A stretch of 20,812 nucleotides of DNA, from the NCBI GenBank assembly GCA_023436175.1, contig JAEZKE010000123.1:1-20812 (forward strand). The letters are read 5' to 3'. Below are positions 1 through 7,284 of this stretch, piece after piece. Below the pieces are notes generated by a model that saw only the letters and a program-made list of their open reading frames with translations, made no database searches and had not been told where the DNA came from. Source of the DNA: Methanobacteriota archaeon (GTDB taxonomy: Archaea > Methanobacteriota > Methanobacteria > Methanobacteriales > Methanobacteriaceae). The first letter of the stretch is position 1. Each line of letters starts with the position of its first letter. The translations under genes were made by a program, and so were the position numbers.

Positions 1-347
1 TAGCACAAGGACCAAAAGATATTCCTGACTCCGTAGCACAAGCATCAGGTGCTGCAGCAAGAGCAGCAATTCCAATGGTTAAAGGTGAAGTGGAAATTGA
101 ACCAATTACTGCATACACCGATGAAGACGTATGTGGTGCATGTGCAGTTTGTGTAGAACTCTGTCCATACGGAGCTCTAGCAATAGATGAAGGCCATGCA
201 ACTGTTAACATAGCTCTCTGTCACGGATGCGGAACATGCGCTGCAGCATGTCCATCTGGAGCAATGGACCAAAGCCACTTCAAAACAGCACAAATTATGG
301 CTCAGATTGAAGCTGCAATGGGCGGAACCGGAGCACAATCCAAATAG
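1..347 (+). CDS. hdrA: CoB-CoM heterodisulfide reductase iron-sulfur subunit A, C-terminal part
   Basis: The reading frame is open from the window edge (codons begin at position 3) to the stop at 345-347, so only about the last 114 residues are present. Two ferredoxin-type [4Fe-4S] motifs are visible, CGACAVCVELCP and CHGCGTCAAACP, each C-x2-C-x2-C-x3-C-P. They are preceded by a stretch containing DSVAQASGAAARAAIP, which resembles the HdrA region before its ferredoxin domain. HdrA is the FAD-containing flavin-bifurcating subunit of the cytoplasmic HdrABC complex. Together with the [NiFe]-hydrogenase or formate dehydrogenase partner it couples reduction of the CoM-S-S-CoB disulfide to ferredoxin reduction in methanogenesis. 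The FAD and Rossmann parts lie left of the window. hdrB and hdrC are not seen downstream, which fits the separate location of hdrA in Methanobacteriales. The identification rests on the tail only, but these motifs are typical. Confidence 0.88.
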   Translation, partial: AQGPKDIPDSVAQASGAAARAAIPMVKGEVEIEPITAYTDEDVCGACAVCVELCPYGALAIDEGHATVNIALCHGCGTCAAACPSGAMDQSHFKTAQIMAQIEAAMGGTGAQSK

Positions 348-366
348 ATTAAGGCGGCAAAAAACT

Positions 367-466
367 GTCAAAATCGTAGATTTTGACGCGTCGAAAATTC
401 ATGGAATTTTCGAACGCTTTGTTTTTTGTGCTAAAAATCGAAGATTTTTAAGGAACATATTCCTTA
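367..466. repeat. Cluster of four short inverted repeats, three with triloops
   Basis: Hairpin 1 pairs GTCAAAATC (367-375) with GATTTTGAC (379-387) around GTA. Hairpin 2 pairs TCGAAAATTC (391-400) with GAATTTTCGA (404-413) around ATG. Hairpin 3 pairs TAAAAATC (432-439) with GATTTTTA (443-450) around GAA. Hairpin 4 pairs TAAGGAA (449-455) with TTCCTTA (460-466). All stems are perfect. The core motifs and their order match a second cluster at 18906-18976. The cluster may act as a transcription terminator for hdrA or may be a dispersed repeat element. The strand is undetermined because every unit is palindromic. Confidence 0.75.
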
Positions 467-700
467 TCTTTTATTTTTATTTTACAAACTATTTTTAACT
501 AATTGACTGTTTTAACTACTTATTTTAACTGATTTAGTCTCTTCTAGTGTCATTTAGTCATGACTAATAACTTTTCTGTTAATATACCTGTTTAAAATGT
601 TTAAACAAAATTTAACGCTTTTTAGCAACTATACTATCTAAAATACATTAAAAAATATTTTATCCATAAGCCCAATTAATTTCCAAAAAGCATATATTAT

Positions 701-711
701 TAATATATAAA
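701..711 (+). promoter_or_regulatory. TATA-like box upstream of the DUF169 gene
   Basis: An ATATATAAA tract sits about 70 bases before the ATG at 777. An archaeal TATA box normally lies about 25 bases before the transcript start, which would put the start near 732 and give a leader of about 45 bases. The spacer is so AT-rich that this assignment is tentative. Confidence 0.4.
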
Positions 712-776
712 TTAAAGATCAAAATGTATTAAATTACAGTTTGTTTTTGAGAATTTTGTAAGAATGGGGACTGAAA

Positions 777-1463
777 ATGGATTACAATGAACTTGGAAAT
801 AAATTAAAGGAAATTTTGAAATTAGAAAATGATCCTGTTGCCATAAAATGGTCTGTAAAAGAACCAAAGGACATTGAAAAGGAAGAAGGTAAATCCAGAT
901 TCTGTACAAAACTGGATAAAGCCATGCATGGCGAAACATTTTATGCAACTGCTGAAGAAGAGGAATGTATGGGCGGTGCAAGATATTCTGGACTTAAAGA
1001 CCCTAAAAAGTTTCCTGCAAATATGCAAAGCGGTGCATTTCTAGTTCCAATGGGAGTTTACAAAAATATTCCCGCAGTCCAACGTTCATGGAAAAATAAT
1101 TTAAATGTAGAATGCGGAATTTTTAACGCTGTCATCTTTGCCCCACTTGTAAAAGCAGAATTTGAACCGGATATAATATTTATTGTCTGCAACGCAAAAC
1201 AGGGAATGGAAATACTCCATGCAAATGCATATGATTCAGGTGCGCATGGATTAGGTGCAGATTCAGGACCAATATGCAGTTCAATGGCTGCAGTTCCATA
1301 CATGACTGGAAAAGTCACCTATGGGTTTGGAGACGTTGGATCAAGACAACATATGGATATTAGCCCCGAAGATATTATGGTTACTATTCCTGCAACTGAA
1401 TTATCCCGCATAATATCCAATTTAGAAGAGATGAGGACTAAAAAGTTCTTTAAAGAAGCGTGA
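777..1463 (+). CDS. DUF169 family protein
   Basis: This 228-residue soluble protein has no signal peptide or membrane segment. It matches the DUF169 family (about 220-250 residues, widespread in methanogens and anaerobes). Typical features are the N-terminal ELGNKLKEILKLENDPVAIKW, the Cys-containing stretch RFCTKLDKAMHGETFYATAE followed by EECMGGARYSGL, and a later GADSGPICSSMAA with the conserved Cys of the family. A cofactor- or metal-related role has been suspected for such cysteines, but the family's function is unknown and none is claimed here. The gene stands alone, with 429 bases before and 200 after it. The ATG at 777 is preceded by a weak purine tract (GGGGA, 766-770). The 3' end contains the 12-base palindrome TTCTTTAAAGAA at the last codons. 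Confidence 0.85.
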   Translation: MDYNELGNKLKEILKLENDPVAIKWSVKEPKDIEKEEGKSRFCTKLDKAMHGETFYATAEEEECMGGARYSGLKDPKKFPANMQSGAFLVPMGVYKNIPAVQRSWKNNLNVECGIFNAVIFAPLVKAEFEPDIIFIVCNAKQGMEILHANAYDSGAHGLGADSGPICSSMAAVPYMTGKVTYGFGDVGSRQHMDISPEDIMVTIPATELSRIISNLEEMRTKKFFKEA

Positions 1464-1652
1464 TATTAATTCATTTTTATCTTAATTTACTCCATTGCTT
1501 TTAATTTTGCAGAATTTACCTTTTTAAGAAAAATCATATAACTATTTCAATGAAAATCAGAATTTTAAGTGATTAAGTAGTCATTTTTGAAAGTATTTAT
1601 ACTCATTTATTTTATACATAGTTACATAAAGCTACTTAAGTTATATTTATTC

Positions 1653-1707
1653 GGAGGCAATCAATGTTTAAAGATGAAAAATGTACTCCTGATGTTAGAA
1701 ATGGAGG
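1653..1707 (+). promoter_or_regulatory. Two tandem ribosome-binding sites with two in-frame starts
   Basis: GGAGG at 1653-1657 precedes ATG 1664 by 6 bases, and a second GGAGG at 1703-1707 precedes ATG 1715 by 7 bases. Both starts are in the glyA frame with no stop between them. The sequence around the two sites is itself repeated (MFKDEKCT against MFENQKYA). Relatives of archaeal SHMT begin near the second site, so 1715 is the likelier native start and the first may be a duplicated gene head. Confidence 0.7.
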
Positions 1708-2983
1708 ACAATTAATGTTTGAAAATCAAAAATATGCTCTTAAAATTAAAGAAGTTACTAAAGAACACCATAAATGGATGGAAAATAGTATAAACTTAAT
1801 TGCAAGTGAAAATATTACAAGTATCGATGTAAGGGAAGCTTTAGCATCTGATCTATCTCACAGGTATGCAGAAGGCTTACCATGTGAAAGGCTCTATGAA
1901 GGCTGCGAATACATAGATATCATTGAAAATTTAACAATAGATCTATCTAAAAAACTATTTAACGCTGAACATGCAAATGTACAGCCAAATTCAGGAGTTA
2001 TTGCAAACTTAGCTTCATTTTTCGCCCTTTCAAATAAGAATGATCTTCTTATGGCTTTAAATGTCCCTGTAGGCGGCCATATTAGCCATGCAGAAGTTAG
2101 TGCTGCAGGAGTAATGGGTTTAAGGATCAAATCGCACCCATTTAACAGTGAAATAATGAACATCGATGCCGATGCAATGAAAAAAGAAATTATAAAAAAC
2201 AAACCAAAAATAGTTCTTCTTGGTGGAAGTTTATTCTTGTTCCCTCATCCTGTAGAGGATGCACGTGAAGCCGCAGATGAAGTAGGTGCAAAAGTTATGT
2301 ATGACGGAGCACACGTACTCGGCCTTATAGCTGGGGGCCAGTTCCAGGATCCTCTTAAAGAAGGAGCAGATATTCTTGCTGGAAGTACACATAAGACTTT
2401 TCCAGGTCCTCAAGGTGGTATAATTCTCTGTAAAGAGGACATAAAAGATAAAATAGACACAGCTGTATTCCCCGGAGTTGTAAGTAACCATCACCTTCAC
2501 CATGTAGCTGCATTAGGTATAAGTTTAGCAGAAATGCTTGAGTTCGGTGAAGATTATGCAAAACAGACAATTAAAAACGCTAAAACTCTTGCACAAAGCC
2601 TTTATGAACTTGGTTTTGATGTTCTCTGTGAAGATTTAGGATTTACAGAATCCCATCAAGTTGCCATGGATGTTAAAAAAATAGGCAGTGCAGCCAAAAT
2701 GGCAAAAGACATGGAAGCCAACAACATTATCCTTAACAAGAACCTACTTCCATGGGATGACCGTAAACGGACCGATGATCCATCTGGTATAAGGGTTGGT
2801 ACACAGGAAATAACCCGCCGTGGATTAAAAGAAGCTCAAATGGAAGAAGTTGCAGAGTTCATCAAAAAAGTAGCTATGGAAGGTAAAGATGTTAAAGCTG
2901 AAGTTACAGAATTCATGAACCAGTACAACACTGTACACTACTGTTTCAGAGAAGATTTAGCTTACAAATACATTGATTTCTAG
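1664..2983 (+). CDS. glyA: Serine hydroxymethyltransferase (archaeal type)
   Basis: This PLP enzyme interconverts serine and glycine and hands the C1 unit to a pterin carrier, which in methanogens is expected to be tetrahydromethanopterin. From 1664 it is 439 residues; from the second start at 1715 it is 422, the usual archaeal length. Visible landmarks are HHKWMENSINLIASENITS near the N-terminus, HRYAEGLPCERLYEGCEYID, GGSLFLFPHPVEDAREAADE, YDGAHVLGLIAGGQFQDPL and the Schiff-base motif GSTHKTFPGPQGG. The PLP lysine is Lys244 in the long form and Lys227 in the short form. The C-terminal RVGTQEITRRG binds substrate in the family. The 17-residue N-terminal extension is probably not part of the conserved enzyme. 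A strong hairpin overlaps the stop. The next gene is of the dihydromethanopterin reductase family, which fits a shared C1/pterin theme. Confidence 0.95.
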   Translation: MFKDEKCTPDVRNGGQLMFENQKYALKIKEVTKEHHKWMENSINLIASENITSIDVREALASDLSHRYAEGLPCERLYEGCEYIDIIENLTIDLSKKLFNAEHANVQPNSGVIANLASFFALSNKNDLLMALNVPVGGHISHAEVSAAGVMGLRIKSHPFNSEIMNIDADAMKKEIIKNKPKIVLLGGSLFLFPHPVEDAREAADEVGAKVMYDGAHVLGLIAGGQFQDPLKEGADILAGSTHKTFPGPQGGIILCKEDIKDKIDTAVFPGVVSNHHLHHVAALGISLAEMLEFGEDYAKQTIKNAKTLAQSLYELGFDVLCEDLGFTESHQVAMDVKKIGSAAKMAKDMEANNIILNKNLLPWDDRKRTDDPSGIRVGTQEITRRGLKEAQMEEVAEFIKKVAMEGKDVKAEVTEFMNQYNTVHYCFREDLAYKYIDF

Positions 2984-3000
2984 AAAGAAATCAATTTTTT
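2972..3000 (+). terminator. Hairpin plus T-run overlapping the glyA stop
   Basis: ATTGATTTC (2972-2980) pairs perfectly with GAAATCAAT (2987-2995) around a six-base loop that contains the glyA stop codon. T-rich sequence follows (2995-3000, with another T6 at about 3006-3011). Archaeal termination depends mainly on oligo-T, so the T-runs are the functional part and the stem may also protect the 3' end. Confidence 0.65.
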
Positions 3001-3150
3001 CCACTTTTTTATACTCTTCTATCAATTCAAATTCTCAATCTTAAACCTGAAATCAAATTCCCAAACAATCATCTAATTTTATAAATATCACTTTTCTCAT
3101 ATATTGAACAAATTACAAACTTTACACTTTTAATATTATGAGGAGATTGA

Positions 3151-3843
3151 ATGAAAATAGCCTTTGGAATTACAGGAGCAGGACACCTACTTTCAGACAG
3201 TGTAGAATTAGTGGAACAGTTAATGACAAATCATGATGTAACTGTTTTACTTTCAGCCGCTGGTGAAGAAGTTCTTAAAATGTACGGACTTTATGAAAGA
3301 ATAGAAACAATAACTGGCGGATACTATAATGAACTAATCCGAGAAAAAGACCAGCGATTCAGTTATCCTATAACAGGACGATTTTCACTGGGAAAATATG
3401 ATCTTCTCATTGTGTCACCAGCTACTTCCAACACCATTGGAAAAATCGTTAACGGTATTGCAGATTCACTGGTTACCAATGCCGTCGCGCAATCTGGGAA
3501 AGGTAGTGTTAAAACATGTATAATCCCTGTAGACCTTGAATCAGGCGATGTAGAAACTGTACTACCCTCTAAACTGGAATTAGATACATGTCAAAAATGT
3601 GAACCATGTGCAGCTGCAGCAGCTTGCCCAGGAAATGCAATAACTCCCGGAATTGAAATAGACCTCCTTAAATGTGAAGGATGTGGTACATGTGCAACAG
3701 CATGCCCCTTTTCAGCGATTTCTGCCGGAAAAATAATTACCATTCACATGAGGGACATTGACATCGAAAACACTAAAAAACTCTATGACTTTGAAGGCAT
3801 AGAAGTTTTAGGACACCCTTCTGATTTGAAAAAAGTTTTTTAA
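3151..3843 (+). CDS. Flavo-iron-sulfur protein of the dihydromethanopterin reductase (DmrB) / MJ0208 family
   Basis: This 230-residue protein has an N-terminal flavoprotein (HFCD-like) fold followed by a two-cluster ferredoxin domain. The start MKIAFGITGAGH and the SPATSNTIGKIVNGIADSLV motif (about 89-108) are typical of FMN-binding archaeoflavoproteins. Cys147, 150, 153 and 159 form one iron-sulfur site (C-x2-C-x2-C-x5-CP) and Cys175, 178, 181 and 185 a second (C-x2-C-x2-C-x3-CP). Members of this family include the archaeal dihydromethanopterin reductase DmrB, which performs the last reduction in tetrahydromethanopterin synthesis, and less well defined electron carriers (AfpA, MJ0208 type). 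Placement beside glyA, whose product charges this carrier, supports a DmrB-like role but does not prove it. A strong GAGGAG site (3140-3145) lies 5 bases before the ATG. Confidence 0.8.
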   Translation: MKIAFGITGAGHLLSDSVELVEQLMTNHDVTVLLSAAGEEVLKMYGLYERIETITGGYYNELIREKDQRFSYPITGRFSLGKYDLLIVSPATSNTIGKIVNGIADSLVTNAVAQSGKGSVKTCIIPVDLESGDVETVLPSKLELDTCQKCEPCAAAAACPGNAITPGIEIDLLKCEGCGTCATACPFSAISAGKIITIHMRDIDIENTKKLYDFEGIEVLGHPSDLKKVF

Positions 3844-4001
3844 AATATTAATTAATGAAATATAAACCCTGTTGAATCTTTATTTTTTTTATATTAATTA
3901 ACAGATGAAAATATTAATTTTTATTAAACTTCTTCTCCAAATATTATAACAGATTTTTAATATTTGACATAAATTTCAGGAACTTTTAAGACGGTGTCGA
4001 T
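3844..4001. other. AT-rich spacer with repeated ATTAATTAA tracts
   Basis: Two copies of ATATTAATTAA (about 3845-3856 and 3891-3902) flank a T8 run at about 3883-3890, which could end the flavoprotein transcript. No gene or clear promoter is seen. Confidence 0.4.
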
Positions 4002-4577
4002 ATGGAAGAAGACTCACTTAAAAAATATCGTGAAAAAAGAGATTTTGAAAAAACCCCTGAACCATTTACAAGTGAAAAAATTTCAGATAAGCCAAGATTT
4101 GTAGTACAAAAACATGATGCAAGTAAACTCCATTATGATTTCAGATTGGAAGTTAAGGGAGTTTTAAAATCCTGGGCAATTCCCAAGGGGCCCTCTACAG
4201 ATCCCAGACAAAAAAGGCTCGCAGTCCCAACAGAAGACCATCCAGTTGATTATATTGATTTTGAGGGAATTATTCCAGAGGGAAATTATGGTGCAGGTAC
4301 CGTAATTGTATGGGATACTGGTACTTATTGCAATTTAAATGAAAAAAATGGCCAAAAAATAGATATGGAAGAATCTATTAATAAGGGGCACGTCGATATC
4401 TGGCTTGAAGGCCATAAACTCAAAGGTGGCTATGCTCTTATACATACAGGGAAAGGAAACAGGAAATTCTGGCTTCTTTTGAAAAAAAAGGATGAAATGG
4501 CCAACACCAGTGACGATATTTTAGTTGATCAACCTGAATCCGTACTAAGCGGGCACACTATTGAAGATATAATATGA
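4002..4577 (+). CDS. Stand-alone DNA 3'-phosphoesterase (LigD PE domain)
   Basis: This 191-residue single-domain protein matches the phosphoesterase module of bacterial LigD. In the family it trims 3'-phosphate and 3'-ribonucleotide ends so that breaks can be sealed. The active-site pattern is complete: His38, His44, Asp46 and Arg48 in QKHDASKLHYDFRLE, His80 in PTEDHPVDY, and Tyr84. These correspond in order and spacing to His42, His48, Asp50, Arg52, His84 and Tyr88 of Pseudomonas LigD. EGNYGAGTV and W-D-TGTY follow as in the family. No ligase or polymerase domain is attached and none is encoded nearby, as in the free-standing archaeal PE proteins. The ATG at 4002 has only a weak upstream GGTG, and no better start is visible. 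A HEAT-repeat gene follows after 68 bases. Confidence 0.9.
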   Translation: MEEDSLKKYREKRDFEKTPEPFTSEKISDKPRFVVQKHDASKLHYDFRLEVKGVLKSWAIPKGPSTDPRQKRLAVPTEDHPVDYIDFEGIIPEGNYGAGTVIVWDTGTYCNLNEKNGQKIDMEESINKGHVDIWLEGHKLKGGYALIHTGKGNRKFWLLLKKKDEMANTSDDILVDQPESVLSGHTIEDII

Positions 4578-4645
4578 AAAATGCGGCGAAAATGAATAAG
4601 TTTTTAAAAGTTTAAAAATAAATATAATAGGTAGGAGGTAGTGCA

Positions 4646-5041
4646 TTGGCCGAATCAGAAAATAGAGATTTAGATTATCTTATAGGTGAACTGGAAAATG
4701 GTGATTGGAGAAGGAAAGAAGATGCTGCAGAACTTCTTGCAGAATTAGCAGACCCTCAAGCTGTAGATCCTCTAATTAAAGCATTGAAAGACGAAGATTG
4801 TCATGTTAGAGAGGCCGCAGCTTTATCACTTGGTGTTTTCGAAGATAAAAAAATTATTGCTCCCCTAGTTGAAACATTGAATGATGAACGGGCAAGCGTT
4901 CGATACGCTGCTGCAGTGGGCCTTTCTGGAATTGGAGACGATAGTGCTATAAAACCACTTGAAAAAGCATCTAATGATGAGAATCCAGTGGTAAAAAAAG
5001 TTGCGCAAATGGCTCTTAATTCAATAAAAGAAAGACAGTGA
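4646..5041 (+). CDS. HEAT-repeat protein (PBS lyase HEAT-like type)
   Basis: This 131-residue acidic, all-helical protein is built of about four HEAT-like repeats of roughly 31 residues. Recurring units are DPLIKALKDEDCHVREAAALSLG, APLVETLNDERASVRYAAAVGLSGIG and KPLEKASNDENPVVKKVAQMAL. Such repeats form a curved scaffold for protein-protein contact, and related domains are common in methanogens; the partner is unknown. Translation starts at TTG 4646, chosen because a strong GGAGG (4634-4638) lies 7 bases upstream and no ATG is available in frame. It may be cotranscribed with the phosphoesterase gene upstream, but nothing in the sequence proves a shared function. Confidence 0.85.
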   Translation: MAESENRDLDYLIGELENGDWRRKEDAAELLAELADPQAVDPLIKALKDEDCHVREAAALSLGVFEDKKIIAPLVETLNDERASVRYAAAVGLSGIGDDSAIKPLEKASNDENPVVKKVAQMALNSIKERQ

Positions 5042-5091
5042 AAACCAAGTGCATTATTATTTATTTTTTAATTTAACTTTTACATTTATTT

Positions 5092-5190
5092 TAAGCATTT
5101 CACAGTAAACTTTAATTCATCTCCTATTTCTGTACCTGAAGATTCAACAGTACCCTTTTTCTATAACGCATTTGCTAGTTTTATAATATT
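5092..5190 (-). pseudogene. Degenerate copy of the DUF192 gene 3' end
   Basis: On the minus strand this stretch reads KGTVESSGTEIGDELKFT, closely resembling MGTIGASNTEIGDELEFT near the C-terminus of the DUF192 protein encoded at 5278-5667. At nucleotide level GTAAAC-TTAATTCATCTCC, GTACCC and CTATAACG are shared with the intact gene. Small deletions shift the frame at both ends, and no start codon or N-terminal part remains. The copy lies about 189 bases beyond its counterpart, past the stop of the real gene. It is best read as the relic of a tandem duplication or of a replaced allele. No function is expected. Confidence 0.8.
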
Positions 5191-5277
5191 TAGAACATGA
5201 TTCTAAGAATAGTATATTATCTATAAACTAATTTCAAACCATATGATTTTAAACTATATCCCTAAAAACATGTCATA

Positions 5278-5667
5278 TTATGCATTTTCACAGGTAAACT
5301 CTAATTCATCTCCAATTTCAGTATTAGATGCCCCGATAGTACCCATTTTCATTTCTATAACGTATTTTGCTGGTTTTTTAGGAGTATAAGTCTTCCATGG
5401 ATCGATTGAAATTACATCAACCACTTTTTTATCTGAATCTGCAAAAATTATGTCTAAAGGAAACCTTACAAAAAACATATGAATAGCTGAACCACTTCGA
5501 CTTCTAGTACTCGGAAGTTTCAAAATTAGTCCCCTCTTAAGTTCTTTTTTAAACATTGTCCCCCTTAACCTTGAAAAGAATGTATCTGCAATCTCACTTT
5601 CACCAAGTACCGTTGATTTAGTTTTGTTCATTACCATTAATTGTTTGATATTTGAATAACGCTGCAT
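5278..5667 (-). CDS. DUF192 family protein
   Basis: This is a small DUF192 protein (family length about 110-170 residues, function unknown). Recognisable parts are the NKTKSTVLGESEIADTFFSRLRGTMF opening, the IHMFFVRFPLDIIFAD core, the PWKTYTP loop and the VIEMKMGTIGASNTEIGDEL end, which match the family's single beta-rich domain. No signal peptide or lipobox is seen, so it is probably cytoplasmic here. The frame is open from 5727 but the start was set at ATG 5667, giving 129 residues. GAGG lies 7 bases upstream of it, and the TATA-like box at 5706-5714 lies inside the longer form. A later ATG (MVMNKTKS) is also possible. A decayed copy of its 3' end lies just downstream. It is divergent from the S-adenosylmethionine synthetase gene. 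Confidence 0.85.
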   Translation of the reverse strand: MQRYSNIKQLMVMNKTKSTVLGESEIADTFFSRLRGTMFKKELKRGLILKLPSTRSRSGSAIHMFFVRFPLDIIFADSDKKVVDVISIDPWKTYTPKKPAKYVIEMKMGTIGASNTEIGDELEFTCENA

Positions 5668-5705
5668 TTCAAAGCCTCTATTTCTTAAATTAAAAGTATA
5701 TACAT

Positions 5706-5715
5706 ATTTTATATA
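5706..5715 (-). promoter_or_regulatory. TATA-like box of the DUF192 gene
   Basis: Read on the minus strand the sequence is TATATAAAAT, about 40 bases before the chosen ATG at 5667. This predicts a transcript start near 5684 and a short leader carrying the GAGG site. The position argues against the longer reading frame starting at 5727. Confidence 0.5.
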
Positions 5716-5886
5716 ATCATACAACATTTAACATAAATATTAATTTTTTTAAATTATTTTACTCTATTCTTTATTAGTAATGTAAGAATATATTTAAATA
5801 TCTTAAAAAATAAGAACATATGAGATCACGGTTACTTTGACTTTACATTTTATGACGTATTTGTATAGTTAAAAGGGAGGACATTT

Positions 5887-7119
5887 ATGAAAAAAAATAT
5901 TTTCGTTGAAAAGCTCATTCAAAAACCAATCGAACAACAAGAAATAGAGATAGTAGAAAGAAAAGGGATAGGACACCCCGACAGTATCAGTGACGGAATA
6001 GCAGAATCCGTAAGCAGAGCTTTATGCAATGCATATATCGAGCAATTCGGAGAAATAATGCACCATAATACTGATGAAGTTCAGATTACAGCAGGAGAAT
6101 CAGACCCTGTATTCGGTGGTGGAGAAGTAATTAAACCAATGGATATCCTCCTTACAGGAAGGGGAATAGCTGAATTCCACGATGAAAAAAATGGAAAACT
6201 AGAAATAAAGAAAATGGGTCTTGATAGGATAGCCATAGCCGCTGCCAAAGAATACCTAAGAGAAAATATCATAAACCTCGATGTTGAAACTGCTGCAGTT
6301 GTAGAATGTAAGATAGGGCATGGATCAGGTGACTTAACCGATGTATTTAAAAGAAAAGGACAAGCTCCTTCGTCTAATGATACATCCTTTGGTGTAGGTT
6401 ATGCTCCATTTTCAGAAACAGAAAATATAGTACTCGCTACAGAGAATCTCCTGAACTCAAGAGACTTTAAAAAGAAATATCCACAAGTAGGTGAGGATAT
6501 TAAAGTTATGGGACTCAGGGATGATAACCATATTGTGCTCACAGTTGCTTCAGCTATGGTTTCAAAATATGTTAATGATCTTGACCATTATATCGATGTA
6601 AAAGCAAAAGTACATGATGAAGTACAGAAACTTGCTGAAAAATACACAGAAAGAAATGTAGAAGTTTACGTTAACACTGCAGATGTCCATGACCCAGAAA
6701 ATCCTTCAGTTTATCTGACCGTTACTGGAACTTCCGCAGAAATGGGTGATGACGGTTCTGTAGGACGTGGAAACCGTGCTAACGGGTTAATAACACCAAA
6801 CAGGCCTATGTCAATGGAAGCAACTTCTGGAAAGAACCCAATAAATCACGTTGGTAAAATATACAACCTCTTATCAAATAAAATTGCAAATAATATAACT
6901 GAAGAAGTTGAAGGAGTAAAACAGGTACATATAATGCTTTTAAGCCAAATAGGAAAGCCAATTAACCTTCCAAAGGCTGCAAGCGTTCAATTAATTCTGG
7001 AAGACGGATACCAGCTTGAAGGTGTCAATAAGCAGGTAGAAGAAATCACAGACTCATGGTTAGAAAATATAACAAGCATAACCGATATGCTTGTAGCTGG
7101 TAAAATCAGGACATTCTAA
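5887..7119 (+). CDS. mat: S-adenosylmethionine synthetase, archaeal type
   Basis: This enzyme makes S-adenosylmethionine from methionine and ATP. At 410 residues it fits the archaeal AdoMet synthetase family (about 400 residues), which is only distantly related to bacterial MetK. Hallmarks are GIGHPDSISDGIAE (about 27-40), HHNTDEVQITAGES, FGGGEVIKP, GHGSGDLTDVF and the glycine-rich GDDGSVGRGNRANGLITP loop, followed by SMEATSGKNPINHVGKIYN. A strong GGGAGG (5875-5880) lies 6 bases before the ATG. The gene is monocistronic: its upstream neighbour is divergent and a hairpin with a T-run overlaps its stop. A possible TATA element is the TATTTAAATAT tract near 5790-5801. The downstream spacer contains the GC-rich candidate RNA island. 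Confidence 0.95.
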   Translation: MKKNIFVEKLIQKPIEQQEIEIVERKGIGHPDSISDGIAESVSRALCNAYIEQFGEIMHHNTDEVQITAGESDPVFGGGEVIKPMDILLTGRGIAEFHDEKNGKLEIKKMGLDRIAIAAAKEYLRENIINLDVETAAVVECKIGHGSGDLTDVFKRKGQAPSSNDTSFGVGYAPFSETENIVLATENLLNSRDFKKKYPQVGEDIKVMGLRDDNHIVLTVASAMVSKYVNDLDHYIDVKAKVHDEVQKLAEKYTERNVEVYVNTADVHDPENPSVYLTVTGTSAEMGDDGSVGRGNRANGLITPNRPMSMEATSGKNPINHVGKIYNLLSNKIANNITEEVEGVKQVHIMLLSQIGKPINLPKAASVQLILEDGYQLEGVNKQVEEITDSWLENITSITDMLVAGKIRTF

Positions 7120-7135
7120 GTAATGTCTTCTTTTT
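7108..7135 (+). terminator. Hairpin plus T-run overlapping the mat stop
   Basis: GACATT (7110-7115) pairs with AATGTC (7122-7127) around a loop containing the stop codon, and flanking G-T and A-T pairs can extend the stem. A TTCTTTTT run follows (7128-7135) and a T7 tract lies at about 7138-7144. The layout, with the stop codon in the loop, is the same as at the end of glyA. Confidence 0.6.
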
Positions 7136-7246
7136 AATTTTTTTCAAACTACAACTTATTTTAGTTATATTTTAATTTAAATTTACAAAAAATTAGATTA
7201 TAGTATTATATCTATTTTTAAAGCATTAATACAAAAATTAGTCGCT

Positions 7247-7258
7247 TTTTATAAATAA
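7247..7258 (+). promoter_or_regulatory. TATA-like box before the GC-rich island
   Basis: TTTTATAAATAA is centred near 7252, which predicts a transcript start near 7278. That is just before the first perfect hairpin of the island (7292-7317). It fits a + strand small RNA but could also be chance in AT-rich DNA. Confidence 0.4.
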
Positions 7259-7284
7259 ATCTTAATTTTAAATACTAAATTTTC

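Larger units (their letters stand above)
348..776. other. Intergenic spacer with hairpin cluster and T-rich tract
   Basis: No gene is supported in this very AT-rich 429-base spacer. The left third holds four consecutive short hairpins (367-466) and T-runs after hdrA (for example 420-426), which may end hdrA transcription. The right part contains a TATA-like sequence near 701-711, placed suitably for the DUF169 gene. A short open frame crossing 307-498 overlaps hdrA in another frame and is not credible. Confidence 0.6.

Noticed and set aside
307..498. 63-codon + strand open frame after hdrA
   Set aside because: It overlaps the hdrA end in another frame and runs through the hairpin cluster and a T-rich tract. 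Its composition is mostly Phe, Lys, Arg and Asn.
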